DNA from: Aquimarina aggregata
GTDB taxonomy: Bacteria > Bacteroidota > Bacteroidia > Flavobacteriales > Flavobacteriaceae
NCBI RefSeq assembly: GCF_001632745.1
Contig: NZ_LQRT01000001.1
Location: 248,001-312,000 of the forward strand
Direction: 5' to 3'
DNA: 64,000 bases
The notes below the pieces were generated by a model. The model made no database searches. It was given only the letters and a program-made list of their open reading frames with translations, and had not been told where the DNA came from. Below, in pieces: positions 18,463-27,671 of this stretch. Position numbers and translations under genes: made by a program. Each line of letters begins with the position of its first letter. Position 1 is the first letter of the stretch.

Positions 18463-21255
18463 ATGAAATTAAATTTAGAAAAGTTCAAAGGAACATTACC
18501 CTATGCAAGTGAAATTTTTGGAGTTTATACTCCTCTTCTTGGGTGGAAATCAACAAGAATTGAAGAGAGATTTAAAAAGACTCCAGATCATCTGAAACAA
18601 TTTGAATCTGTTCTTCAAGGATTTCCAGAGTTGGCTGATTTAAAATTTAATGAGGATCTCAATTCATGTCAATTAAAAGTCAGTTTAGGTTCAACTGATT
18701 CAATAAACGAAACATTAGTGAATCTACTTTATGATTTTGACATAATGAATTTAAGCTTGGTATTTTGGACCCTTAACAGTTTGATAGACTTTAGTGCTCC
18801 AGACTTTTTTGAAAAAACAGTAGAACTTGTATCAAAAGATGTAAACGCTAATATTGATAATTTACAAAAATTTAAAAACAAAGTTGAAGAACAAATTGAG
18901 TTCCACTATAACAAAGAATGCAATGCCCTACATAAAAAACACTTTGTAAAAAATAATGATCATAAAAATAATATATATATTAAAGAATTAAAACACATAA
19001 AAGCGAAATATAAAGTAAAAACTCAAACTGAATCAAAATTTTTAAGCTACTTGTTGATTCTCCTATCCTCAAAGGATGTCGAAAGTATTGAAGAATCTAA
19101 AAAAATAATTCAAAACATTGTAAAATCTCAAAAAGAACATTTCACGAAAGTTCTTAGTGATAGAAGGAAGAGACTATTAGATTTTAACAAATCAATTCTT
19201 GAAGCTGTATTTGATGCTCCTAAGGACATGAAAAACATAGTTCTAACACCAATAGGTATAGTACATCTCTTTAGACAATATTTTTTTGAATTTGACACTT
19301 TCTTAGGAACTCCTGTTGATCATGTATGGCTTAGTCCTGGTAGTAGTGTTACACTTATTGAAGAAGTTTCAAAAAAGAAAACAATAACAAAATCTGTAGA
19401 GCAATCCTACGAAACTACGACTGAGGCACAAAAGGAAGAAACTATTAGTGATGAAATTTCTGATGCTGTTCGAGAGGAAAATAATCAAGATTTATCCTTA
19501 GGAGCCTCAGTTGATGTAGAACAATCATGGGGAACTGGAAGTATGAATGCTTCAACAAGTTTGGATTACAATCAAGTTAGAAATAAATCCAAAGAAAAGA
19601 CCCACAAAAGATTAAGAGAACAATCTTCAAAAATTTCATCAAAAATTAGAAAAAGTTTTAAAACTAATTTCAAAAGTGTTGATGAATTTTCCGAGGTAAA
19701 AACAAAAAAGTATACGTTAAAAAATGATACAGATAAACTTATAAACTATGAATTAAGAAGGAAAATGCGGCAAGTAGGCGTCCAAGTACAAGATATTGGC
19801 ACTTACTTAAGCTGGCAAACTTTTGTTGATAATCCTGGCGAAGAATTAGGGTTAGCTAACCTCTTGCATGTAGCTAAACCAGCTGATTTAGATAATATCC
19901 CCAGAGAAGACGAAGTCAGAACACCAAGCTTAAAACATTTAGATTATCCTATTAATTTACCTTTTGTACCTATTGATGACCCAAATAATTGGGATCCTAG
20001 ACCCGACAGAACGTATAAAGGAGGAAGAGAGACTGACCAAGGAGGAGATATGTATGTGGGTAATCATATTATTGAGCATGTTCATGAATTTGAGTTATTT
20101 CCTCCAGAATCAGGTTTTGAGTTAAAAAATGCCGTCTTAACAAGCAAAAATCAAAATTTATGTGATTTAAGAATAGAAACGATTCCCAATTCAAATAAAA
20201 TTAAAGTCACATACGAATTAATTAATTTTAATAATAAATGGGACATGCAAGTGAATCTAAAATCAACATGGAAGCCTTCAAAAGAAAAAATAGATAAGAT
20301 TAATGAGATGAACAAAGAATTAAAAGATTCATATCAACTTAAAGTAGATAAAGCTACAAAAGAATCATATTTTGACACAGTAAAAGAAAGAATCAATCAG
20401 GCCAGCAATATACAAAGTCGAAAATTTGAAGAACTTAGAGAAGAAGAAAGAATAATCGTATATAGAAACTTGATTAAATCATTAACGGATTCAGCAATGA
20501 GTGAAACATATTATGTGGATCCAAATGAACAGCACATAATTTCCGAGGTTATAAATTCGATATTCGATATTCAAAAAATGCTTTATTTCGTAGCTCCAGA
20601 TTACTGGAAACCTCAAAGGAATTCACCTAGTAAGCAAAATTTCAATTCACATAGTAGTCAATTTAAAAAAAGTGATGGATCTAGTTATACTTTGAGCGAA
20701 GCAAATGTAAATTGGGGCGGATCTAATAGGGATAATAACTATTATATAACAGATGAATCACAACCAGCAAAGTTAGGGAGCTCATTAGGCTGGTTAATGC
20801 AACTAGATGGGGATAATATGCGAAATGCATTTCTTAACGCACCTTGGGTTAAGGCTATAGTACCTATAAGACCGGGGAAAGAAGAGGAAGCTTTAAATTG
20901 GTTAAAAAAGGTAGAAAAAGGTTTTGATGAAAATGCAATTTACAAGGGTAATGAGCCAGAGTTTCTAAATAAAACTATAGGACATGTACTAGAAAGTTTA
21001 GCAAAGAAAGTTACCTCAAAACACGAAAAAAGTAACGAGGTAGATAAATATCCCGAAATAGACGATGATAATCAAGTTAGAGCCACCCCTCTTAATAAAG
21101 TGTATGAATATGGTTTTTACCCATTAGACGGAGGTTTTAAAGCACAAACAACCAAGGATTTTGAGATATTTGACCAATGGATTGAAGTTCTACCAACAGA
21201 TCAAGTAGCTCCTATTGAAGTCGAATATGACCCTATTACTGGGATGCAAATTTAG
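18463..21255 (+). CDS. large protein of unknown function (930 aa), island cargo
   Basis: I do not recognise this family. It has no signal peptide and no clear membrane helix. Residues 1-130 are mixed alpha/beta (LPYASEIFGVYTPLLGWKS). About 130-290 is a Lys/Glu-rich helical region. At about 287-300 the segment PVDHVWLSPGSSVTLIEEVS leads into a striking Ser/Thr/Glu/Lys stretch (about 300-415) with a glycine/serine turn (QSWGTGSMNASTSL) and a helical rod. Residues 415-660 look beta-rich (IEHVHEFELFPPESGFELKN), followed by another long charged helix, and the tail near 840-930 includes a repeat of the same motif idea (YEYGFYPLDGGFKAQTTKDF resembles HEFELFPPESGF). A structural or surface-assembly role is possible but unproven. 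The metallopeptidase gene follows after 7 bases, so they form an operon. Confidence 0.75.
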   Translation: MKLNLEKFKGTLPYASEIFGVYTPLLGWKSTRIEERFKKTPDHLKQFESVLQGFPELADLKFNEDLNSCQLKVSLGSTDSINETLVNLLYDFDIMNLSLVFWTLNSLIDFSAPDFFEKTVELVSKDVNANIDNLQKFKNKVEEQIEFHYNKECNALHKKHFVKNNDHKNNIYIKELKHIKAKYKVKTQTESKFLSYLLILLSSKDVESIEESKKIIQNIVKSQKEHFTKVLSDRRKRLLDFNKSILEAVFDAPKDMKNIVLTPIGIVHLFRQYFFEFDTFLGTPVDHVWLSPGSSVTLIEEVSKKKTITKSVEQSYETTTEAQKEETISDEISDAVREENNQDLSLGASVDVEQSWGTGSMNASTSLDYNQVRNKSKEKTHKRLREQSSKISSKIRKSFKTNFKSVDEFSEVKTKKYTLKNDTDKLINYELRRKMRQVGVQVQDIGTYLSWQTFVDNPGEELGLANLLHVAKPADLDNIPREDEVRTPSLKHLDYPINLPFVPIDDPNNWDPRPDRTYKGGRETDQGGDMYVGNHIIEHVHEFELFPPESGFELKNAVLTSKNQNLCDLRIETIPNSNKIKVTYELINFNNKWDMQVNLKSTWKPSKEKIDKINEMNKELKDSYQLKVDKATKESYFDTVKERINQASNIQSRKFEELREEERIIVYRNLIKSLTDSAMSETYYVDPNEQHIISEVINSIFDIQKMLYFVAPDYWKPQRNSPSKQNFNSHSSQFKKSDGSSYTLSEANVNWGGSNRDNNYYITDESQPAKLGSSLGWLMQLDGDNMRNAFLNAPWVKAIVPIRPGKEEEALNWLKKVEKGFDENAIYKGNEPEFLNKTIGHVLESLAKKVTSKHEKSNEVDKYPEIDDDNQVRATPLNKVYEYGFYPLDGGFKAQTTKDFEIFDQWIEVLPTDQVAPIEVEYDPITGMQI

Positions 21256-21262
21256 TATAAAT

Positions 21263-22063
21263 ATGAATATAATTGATGAGCATATATGGCACGTTATATA
21301 TCTTGATAAAAAATATGGTATAAGACTCTTTTCATCTATTCCTAAATTGACCAAGAAATTAAACATTAATATTAAAGAGATGACTTGGAGAGAGATAGAA
21401 GAAGCAAAAAGTTTGGATGCATTAGCATTAACTTTGAATGGAGAAGTATTTTTGTTTCATCATAATCTTAAGCTTCTTGAGGAATTTAACCCCGATAGAC
21501 TTGCCGAAGAAAATATATTGAAGGATGATTCAATAGTGTTAATAAATGAAATTGCATCCATAGTTCTGCTTTATCATGAACTTACACATGCAATAATATA
21601 TCAATTGGTTAAAAAAGATAAAAAATTTAAAGAAATATTTCTTAAATCGAAAAAATATTATGAAAGTAAATATGTTTATGTCAAATCAGAAAATAAACGA
21701 ATTAAATCAGAAAATCCTTATCAGCTTGCTAATGAAGCTATAGCTAACTATGTTGAGTCGAGAGTGAGTAAATTCCTGTATTCTGTCTTTTTTTCAATTT
21801 ATTATAAACGTCTATTTGTCAAAAAAATATTGAATAGAGACGAGTACACTAAAAAACTAAGAGGTCTTGCTAATGATTACAATAATAATCTTAAAAAGTT
21901 CACATTTGGATATGAAATATACAAAAATGAAACTGCAGACACAGCTGCTAAAATGCCAATTTTTTTGATTAATTATATTAATAATAGATTTCTATCACAA
22001 GAACTTACATTTGAATTTAAACGTGTTGTAACCTTTCAAAATATTCTAAGACCAGATAGGTGA
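21263..22063 (+). CDS. HExxH zinc metallopeptidase-like protein, island cargo
   Basis: I chose the ATG at 21263 (266 residues) instead of the longer frame from 21215, because it follows the previous stop by 7 bases and avoids a 41-base overlap. The zinc motif is YHELTHAI with H105, E106 and H109. A downstream ANEAIANYVES with E158 fits a third, glutamate ligand, so it resembles a gluzincin. No signal peptide is seen; an YSVFFSIYYKRLF stretch near 173-185 is hydrophobic but short. It is likely to act in the cytoplasm. Its tight pairing with the 930-residue protein suggests that the peptidase processes or regulates that partner (inference). I could not assign it to a named family. Confidence 0.7.
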   Translation: MNIIDEHIWHVIYLDKKYGIRLFSSIPKLTKKLNINIKEMTWREIEEAKSLDALALTLNGEVFLFHHNLKLLEEFNPDRLAEENILKDDSIVLINEIASIVLLYHELTHAIIYQLVKKDKKFKEIFLKSKKYYESKYVYVKSENKRIKSENPYQLANEAIANYVESRVSKFLYSVFFSIYYKRLFVKKILNRDEYTKKLRGLANDYNNNLKKFTFGYEIYKNETADTAAKMPIFLINYINNRFLSQELTFEFKRVVTFQNILRPDR

Positions 22064-22497
22064 TTTAAAAAACATAAAATAAAAAGTAATACTGTCTGCT
22101 TAATAATATTTTTAACATTTTTTGTAACCCTATTTGTATAATGATGTTTGATTTTAAATTTTTATTAAAATTTAGGTTGTAATACGATTTTTAAAAAAAG
22201 TTGCCCTATTCGTTGCTCTTAAAAAATCAAAATCCTGACAAACAATTGTTTATCAGAGCTTCTTGTACTCAAGGTAATATTTAAAACATTGATTATTCTT
22301 AAATTTTTAACGAAAATCAAAATATCTCGGGTAAACACCCTAGACGACTCAAAAAAACAAATTATTTAACAACAATAACTTCTTGCAAAAAAATCAAAAT
22401 AATACAGAGTATATTAGACATTTACTCCATAATCAAACAATAAAACTCAACTTGATTAAGGGTGGTCAAAATTGCTCTCAGCGATAAAAAAATGAAA
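22064..22497. other. non-coding right arm of the island
   Basis: Very AT-rich with no integrase or other gene in any frame. It contains a near-perfect palindrome at 22235-22256 (TGACAAACAATTGTTTATCA core, 10 of 11 pairs), and a short block ggtggtcaaaattgctctc near 22461 that faintly recalls IS21-type ends. Confidence 0.4.
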
Positions 22498-22528
22498 AAA
22501 CGGTACTTTTTTAAGAAAAGTACCGTTT
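22498..22528. repeat. CGGTACTT hairpin at the right island end
   Basis: A perfect 13-bp inverted repeat (AAACGGTACTTTT/AAAAGTACCGTTT, 5-base loop) followed by T's. It shares its 11-bp arm with the hairpin at the left island end (11919-11947). Confidence 0.7.
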
Positions 22529-22568
22529 TTCACTCTTTTGGGAAGAAGAAAAAACATCCATAAACAAA

Positions 22569-22595
22569 ATAACCACCTCGTAATGAGGTGGTTAT
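22569..22595 (-). terminator. terminator of the initiator tRNA
   Basis: A perfect 11-bp stem (ATAACCACCTC/GAGGTGGTTAT, 5-base loop) 5 bases past the tRNA 3' end, with T-rich sequence after it on the minus strand. It differs in sequence from the hairpin beside the left tRNA copy, so it was probably brought in by the island. Confidence 0.65.
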
Positions 22596-22599
22596 CGTA

Positions 22600-22639
22600 G
22601 TAGCGGGAACAGGACTCGAACCTGTGACCTTCGGGTTAT
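22600..22639 (-). repeat. 40-bp att-like direct repeat, right copy inside the tRNA
   Basis: Identical to 11782-11821. It covers the 3' half of the initiator tRNA plus one flanking base; the intact tRNA is restored at this end. Confidence 0.85.
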
Positions 22640-22673
22640 GAGCCCGACGAGCTGCCTACTGCTCTATCCCGCG
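22601..22673 (-). tRNA. initiator tRNA-fMet (CAT)
   Basis: The minus strand folds as a cloverleaf: acceptor CGCGGGA/TCCCGCT with an unpaired first position (C1.U72, an initiator hallmark), anticodon arm CGGGCTCATAACCCG with three consecutive G:C pairs and anticodon CAT, and T arm ACAGG-TTCGAGT-CCTGT. The discriminator is A, and no CCA is encoded. It is the attachment site of the adjoining island. Confidence 0.95.
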
Positions 22674-22704
22674 ATATATGATCATAACTTACTTGTCTTT
22701 AAAA

Positions 22705-22738
22705 CTTCGGGTCATAATTCCGACAAGCTATGTATCAT
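22705..22738 (-). pseudogene. possible degenerate initiator-tRNA fragment
   Basis: cttcgggtcataattccgac followed by aagcta aligns without gaps to the anticodon and D-arm part of the adjacent tRNA, with roughly 70% identity over 32 bases by eye. It could be a decayed copy left by an earlier integration or duplication, or chance. Confidence 0.35.
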
Positions 22739-22841
22739 TCCTTACGGACGGCAAATATACAACCCTTTTTGAACTTAACAAGGCTATTTTGAATAAAAAA
22801 AGTAAAAATATTGCAACACCTTAAAAATAAGATATTTAATT

Positions 22842-23024
22842 TTACTGTTCTATGCTAATTGATTCAAAAGATATTAATTCTTGATCCTCAAACCTGGGAT
22901 GTAGCTCTATAGGGTTGCAACAAACCTCACAATCTTCGACATACGCTTGATACCCAACAGATGGATCCAAAAGCATCGAAATCTCCTCCCAACAATATGG
23001 ACATTGAAAAAAATGTTCGAACAT
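22842..23024 (-). CDS. CPXCG-motif cysteine-rich small protein
   Basis: 60 residues. CPYCWEEISMLLD at residues 8-20 and CEVCCNPIE at about 32-40 give two CxxC-type knuckles and match the small Cys_rich_CPXCG family of zinc-ribbon-like proteins, whose function is unknown. The length and sequence are full-family. It is on the minus strand upstream of the efflux genes, with a 71-base gap to the TolC-like gene, and is probably independent of them. Confidence 0.85.
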   Translation of the reverse strand: MFEHFFQCPYCWEEISMLLDPSVGYQAYVEDCEVCCNPIELHPRFEDQELISFESISIEQ

Positions 23025-23095
23025 TATCTATTATTTATTAGTTTGTAAAAACACGAAGACAAGATTAATATGACATTCGAAACACAAAAAGAGAA

Positions 23096-24457
23096 CTAAA
23101 ACGCTATATTTAATAATTGACCTGTTAATTGCAATAGTTGTAGTTCTGCTATTTTTGCGTCGTACTTTGCTGCATTTTTATTTGTTCTAGCCAAAATCAA
23201 ATTAATCTGTGCCTGTCTAAACTCTATAGAAGTAATCTGCCCTAATTTAAAGCGCTCTTGGGAGCGTTCAAAATTATTTTGATTGGTAACTACATTTTGT
23301 TGTTGAATCTTATATACGTTTAAACGGTTTTTATAATTTCCTAAGGCATTAGCTATATCCCTTTCTACTTCTTTAACTACCTGTCTTTTTAGAATTTCTT
23401 GATTATCTAGTGCTATTTTAGCATTTTTTACTCGCGTTATAGTACCTCCCCCATCAAAAAGATTCCACGTAAGATTCACTCCAGCTGCTAAAGTATAGGT
23501 ATCTCCAACATTACCAGGAAAAAAGGCCGAAGGTGGATTTCTATTTTCGTTCCACCCATAAGATCCCGACAATCCAATTGTAGGCAAATATCCGGATTTA
23601 CTTACTTTTATATCATAGTCACTAATCTTAAGCGAGCTTTGGTTTTGTAATAATGTTACATTATTTTCTGAAGATTGTTCTAAATACTCGTCTAGTGTTA
23701 TTTTAGGAATGAATTTTACGATAGTATCTACCTCGAATCCTTTTTCTAAATCATTATCCAAAATGACATTAAGATCTCTTTTAGTATTTACTAATTGTTG
23801 ACGCGTGTTTAGCAAATTAATGCTATCATTAGCCACATCTACTTGAGCATTAAGCACATTTAACTTGGTATTTTGACCATATTCAAATTGATAACCTGAT
23901 CTCGTAACGCGCTCTCTAGAAATTTGCAATGTTTCTTTGAGAATTTCTTCGTTTTCTGATAATCTGGCAACCTCATAATATACAGAAAATAATTGAAGCA
24001 TTGTGTTTTCTATTGTTTCTCTAGCTTGTAACTCGCTAAGATTATATTGTTCTTTTAATCTTTTATAATTGTAGTATCGTCCTAACCCATCAAAAAGTGT
24101 ATAATTAAGATCTAGTCCCGCGTTGTACCGTTGTGTTTCGGCATCATTTATTTCTATATCTTCTCTGGGCTGTCCTGTATTAGGATTAATCGCTCCTTGA
24201 AAAGAGGTATTGCTAGAAGCAGATTGATAATTAGCACCCCCACTGGCTACCAATGATGGCAGATATCCGGAGTTAAGCACTCCTTTGTTGTTTTTAGCAA
24301 CCTCAATAGTATTCGTTGCAATAAGAATTCCGAAATTATTCTCTAATGTTAATCGAATAGCTTCTTCTTTTGTTAGTTGTTGGGCCGTTAAACTTCCGGA
24401 AACTAAAAACAGTAGGAAAACTAGTCTTATGCTATAAATATTATGCTTGCAATTCAT
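23096..24457 (-). CDS. TolC-family outer-membrane efflux protein
   Basis: 453 residues with a signal peptide (FLLFLVSGSLTAQQ). Two outer-membrane-efflux repeats follow: the first includes EAIRLTLENNFGILIATNT and LDLNYTLFDGLGR, the second GVNLTWNLFDGGG and the helical YKIQQQNVVTNQNNFERSQE with RFKLGQITSIEFR. The protein forms the outer-membrane channel-tunnel of a tripartite pump. Its start overlaps the end of the RND pump gene by 17 bases, so the two are translationally coupled. Confidence 0.92.
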   Translation of the reverse strand: MNCKHNIYSIRLVFLLFLVSGSLTAQQLTKEEAIRLTLENNFGILIATNTIEVAKNNKGVLNSGYLPSLVASGGANYQSASSNTSFQGAINPNTGQPREDIEINDAETQRYNAGLDLNYTLFDGLGRYYNYKRLKEQYNLSELQARETIENTMLQLFSVYYEVARLSENEEILKETLQISRERVTRSGYQFEYGQNTKLNVLNAQVDVANDSINLLNTRQQLVNTKRDLNVILDNDLEKGFEVDTIVKFIPKITLDEYLEQSSENNVTLLQNQSSLKISDYDIKVSKSGYLPTIGLSGSYGWNENRNPPSAFFPGNVGDTYTLAAGVNLTWNLFDGGGTITRVKNAKIALDNQEILKRQVVKEVERDIANALGNYKNRLNVYKIQQQNVVTNQNNFERSQERFKLGQITSIEFRQAQINLILARTNKNAAKYDAKIAELQLLQLTGQLLNIAF

Positions 24458-27400
24458 GATGTTCTTCGTGTTCCTCTTTTTGTTCTATAATTGCTCTTTC
24501 TACTTCTTCTTTTGTAATTTTATTACCCGTAATCAACCACTTAGTTCCTACTTTTATATTGTTATTAAAAGATAAAAATAATGGTAGTACTAACAAGGTA
24601 AGCACAGTCGCAAAACCTATCCCATAGGCTATAGAAATAGCCATTGGTATTAAGAATTTTGCCTGCCTGCTTTCTTCAAAAATAAGTGGTGCTAATCCTG
24701 CTATCGTTGTTAATGAAGTCAGAAATATAGCTCTAAAACGAGATCTTCCTGCCTCATAAATTGCCTGATCAAAAGTAAGTCCTTCACGCAAATTGCTATT
24801 AAATTTACCTATCAATACCAATCCATCATTTACCATAATACCTATAAGTGCAATAATCCCTAACAATGATAGTAGATTGATCGAAAAACCATGAGCCCAA
24901 TGTCCTAACGCTACAGCAGGTAAACTTAACGGAATTAGCAACAATAGTAACAATGGTTGACTATAACTTCTAAAGGTAAAAGCGATTGTAATATAGATCA
25001 AGGCTAAAACAGTAAGTCCAACAGGGCCTAGTGATCCTAAAAATTTACCAGCTTCTCGGTTTTGACCTTCATAAGAGGGAGTTACTGTTGGATATTTAGA
25101 TAAAATCTCCGGCATAGTAACCGTTCTAATTTCGGTTAATATATCTGTAGAACTTGTTGTCTCAGGATTTTTAATATCTGCAGAAATTTGTATTTCTCGT
25201 CGCCCATCCAAATGATTAACCGCTACATCTCCACGTTCGATACTATAATTGGCAATTTCGGTAAGCGGTATTTTTTCTCCTGTGAGCGTACTAATTCTCA
25301 TATCTTCTAAATCAGAAATAGAAGATCGATTCTCACGATCGTATCGTACCCAAACCCGTATCTCATCCTGACCTCGTTGAAATCGTTGTGCCTGTACTCC
25401 AAAAAAACCTGCCCTTACTTGGCGCATCACATCATTTAAGTTTAAGCCTAGTAAGTATGCATTTTCTTTTAACTCTAATTTGATTTCCTTTATCCCTGCT
25501 GGATCATTATCAGTAACATCTTTTAATAAAGCATTTGCAACTAAGGTTTCTTTCAGTTCTTTTTTGGCTGCTTTGAGCTCAGCAATATTATTACCTAAAA
25601 GAGAAACCGAAACTGGTCTTCCTCCAAAATTACCACCACTACCATACACCAAGCTTTCTACTCCGGCAACCTCTCCCATCTTTTGTCTAATCAGATTAGT
25701 AACCATCGATGATGATACAGCATCTGGTCGTTCTTCTCCTGGTAATAAATTAATAGCCAATGCTGCTGAAGAAGATCCAGGACCTCTATTACTAATTATA
25801 TTTTTAAATAGCTCTTTGCCTTCATAAATAGGATCTTTCAAATATTTTTCGGTCAGCTCTTTGTTAACTTCTACCGCTCTTACTTCTATTAAAGAAATAA
25901 TACTATCTGTTGTTTTTTCATTTGTACCATTTGGCATATTCAGGGTGATCCTTACTTGATCACTTGCTACCTGAGGAAAAATTGAGGTACGCACGATCCC
26001 ACCGCCTATGCTTCCTATCGCTAAAACAAGGAAAACAACAAATACAGAAAATGTAAAAAATTTGTTCTGCAGGGTAAAACGCAGTAACGGGCTATATAAG
26101 TTATCACGTAACCATTTCATGATATGATCCCCAAATGTATTAATATAGCGAAGCTTTGCAAAAACAGCTCCCATACCATTTTTAGGCTCTTTACTTTGCT
26201 TTTTAAGTGCTTTTGAATGTGCCAAATGAGCAGGAAGAATAATAAGTGCTTCAACCAGCGAGACGGTTAAGGTTAAAATTACAATTACGGATACTTCTCC
26301 AAAAAACTCCCCTATTCGGCCGTCTAAAAACAGAAAAATGCTAAATGCTAAGATTGTTGTTATAATTGCAGAAATAATAGGAGGAATCACTTCCATAGTA
26401 CCATCAATTGCTGCCTGTACAGGGTTTTTACCTCGTTCATAATGCTGATATATATTTTCGGCAATAACAATCCCGTCGTCTACTAATATCCCGATAACGA
26501 TGATCATCCCAAATAAAGAAAGCACATTGATCGTTACATCAAACTGTCCCGCAAAAATAAACATCCCCATAAACGCCACTGGTAGCCCAAATGCCACCCA
26601 AAATGCCAATCTCGTATTTAAAAAAAGAGATAAAAAGATAAGCACCAGAAGCATTCCTATAATCGCATTTTCTGTTAGCAATGCTGTTCTTTGTACCAAT
26701 GTAATTGATCGATCACTAATTACATTGAGCTGCACATTATTATATTTTTGATTAAAATCTTCTATATATAATTTTACTTTCTCGGCTGAAGAAATCAAGT
26801 CTTCGGTATTTGTACTTGTTATCTGTACATCTACTGCAAGATCCCCATTAAAATATGTCGCATTAGGGGTTTCAGAAAAGCGATCTCGCAGTGTTGCAAC
26901 ATCTTTTAATCGTATTGTACGCCCAGAGAGATCGGTTCTTACAATAAGATTTGATAATTCACTACCATAATAAGATCGATTATTTGCACGTATCAGATAC
27001 TCCTCTGCTTCTGTTTTTATCGTTCCTCCGGTAGTAAGAATATTTGCTTGGCTTACAGCCTGTGCAACTTGATTAAAACTAAGGTTATAAGCAAGTAAAC
27101 TATTTTCATCTACTGCTATTTCAATTTCTTCTGCTGGATAGCCTGAAATATTAATCTGAGAAATACCATCGATTCCTCTAAGGTCATTCTCTATTTGTCT
27201 GGCGATCTGTTTTAATGTTGAAAGGGGTATCTCATTACCACTTACCGCAAAATTGATCGTTGGTCGTATTGCTTCTTGCTTTGCAACCACCAAGGGCTCC
27301 ATACCTGTTGGAAAAGAAGGAACACGATCTACAGCATTCTTTACTTCTAACAACATAAAATCAATATCTTTTCCCTTTTCGATTTCAACGTTAATGGTTC

Positions 27401-27668
27401 CACTATTTTCTCTAGAGGTAGATGTTACTCGATCTACCCCATCTAATCCTTTTAAATTATCTTCAATTTTAAGTACTATCCCTTCTTCTACTTCTTGTGG
27501 TGACGCTCCTGGATAAGTAATCGTAACCGCTATATTTTTAGAGTCACTTAAAGGAAAAAATGAAGATTTTAACGAGAGGGCTCCCGCAATACCAAAAGCA
27601 AAAAATGCAATCACGACAACATTTACCGCAACATGGTATTTGATAAAATAAGCAATAATCTTACGCAT
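24441..27668 (-). CDS. RND-family efflux pump, inner-membrane subunit
   Basis: 1075 residues. It has the AcrB/MMPL layout: TM1 at about 10-32, a large periplasmic loop, TM2-6 (about 335-480), a second periplasmic loop, then TM8-12 (about 880-1030). Typical motifs include TYPGASPQEVEEGI in the first porter domain, VDDGIVIAENI in TM4 with the proton-relay aspartates, and VNDGLVLIGKFN in the second half. The proton-driven pump expels small molecules such as drugs, detergents or metals; the substrate cannot be told. The membrane fusion gene lies 3 bases upstream and the TolC gene overlaps downstream, which makes a complete three-gene operon. Confidence 0.95.
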   Translation of the reverse strand: MRKIIAYFIKYHVAVNVVVIAFFAFGIAGALSLKSSFFPLSDSKNIAVTITYPGASPQEVEEGIVLKIEDNLKGLDGVDRVTSTSRENSGTINVEIEKGKDIDFMLLEVKNAVDRVPSFPTGMEPLVVAKQEAIRPTINFAVSGNEIPLSTLKQIARQIENDLRGIDGISQINISGYPAEEIEIAVDENSLLAYNLSFNQVAQAVSQANILTTGGTIKTEAEEYLIRANNRSYYGSELSNLIVRTDLSGRTIRLKDVATLRDRFSETPNATYFNGDLAVDVQITSTNTEDLISSAEKVKLYIEDFNQKYNNVQLNVISDRSITLVQRTALLTENAIIGMLLVLIFLSLFLNTRLAFWVAFGLPVAFMGMFIFAGQFDVTINVLSLFGMIIVIGILVDDGIVIAENIYQHYERGKNPVQAAIDGTMEVIPPIISAIITTILAFSIFLFLDGRIGEFFGEVSVIVILTLTVSLVEALIILPAHLAHSKALKKQSKEPKNGMGAVFAKLRYINTFGDHIMKWLRDNLYSPLLRFTLQNKFFTFSVFVVFLVLAIGSIGGGIVRTSIFPQVASDQVRITLNMPNGTNEKTTDSIISLIEVRAVEVNKELTEKYLKDPIYEGKELFKNIISNRGPGSSSAALAINLLPGEERPDAVSSSMVTNLIRQKMGEVAGVESLVYGSGGNFGGRPVSVSLLGNNIAELKAAKKELKETLVANALLKDVTDNDPAGIKEIKLELKENAYLLGLNLNDVMRQVRAGFFGVQAQRFQRGQDEIRVWVRYDRENRSSISDLEDMRISTLTGEKIPLTEIANYSIERGDVAVNHLDGRREIQISADIKNPETTSSTDILTEIRTVTMPEILSKYPTVTPSYEGQNREAGKFLGSLGPVGLTVLALIYITIAFTFRSYSQPLLLLLLIPLSLPAVALGHWAHGFSINLLSLLGIIALIGIMVNDGLVLIGKFNSNLREGLTFDQAIYEAGRSRFRAIFLTSLTTIAGLAPLIFEESRQAKFLIPMAISIAYGIGFATVLTLLVLPLFLSFNNNIKVGTKWLITGNKITKEEVERAIIEQKEEHEEHHELQA

Positions 27669-27671
27669 GAG

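Noticed and set aside
22455..22485. A ggtggtcaa block resembling IS21-family ends
   Set aside because: Only one copy, no inverted partner and no transposase remnant nearby.
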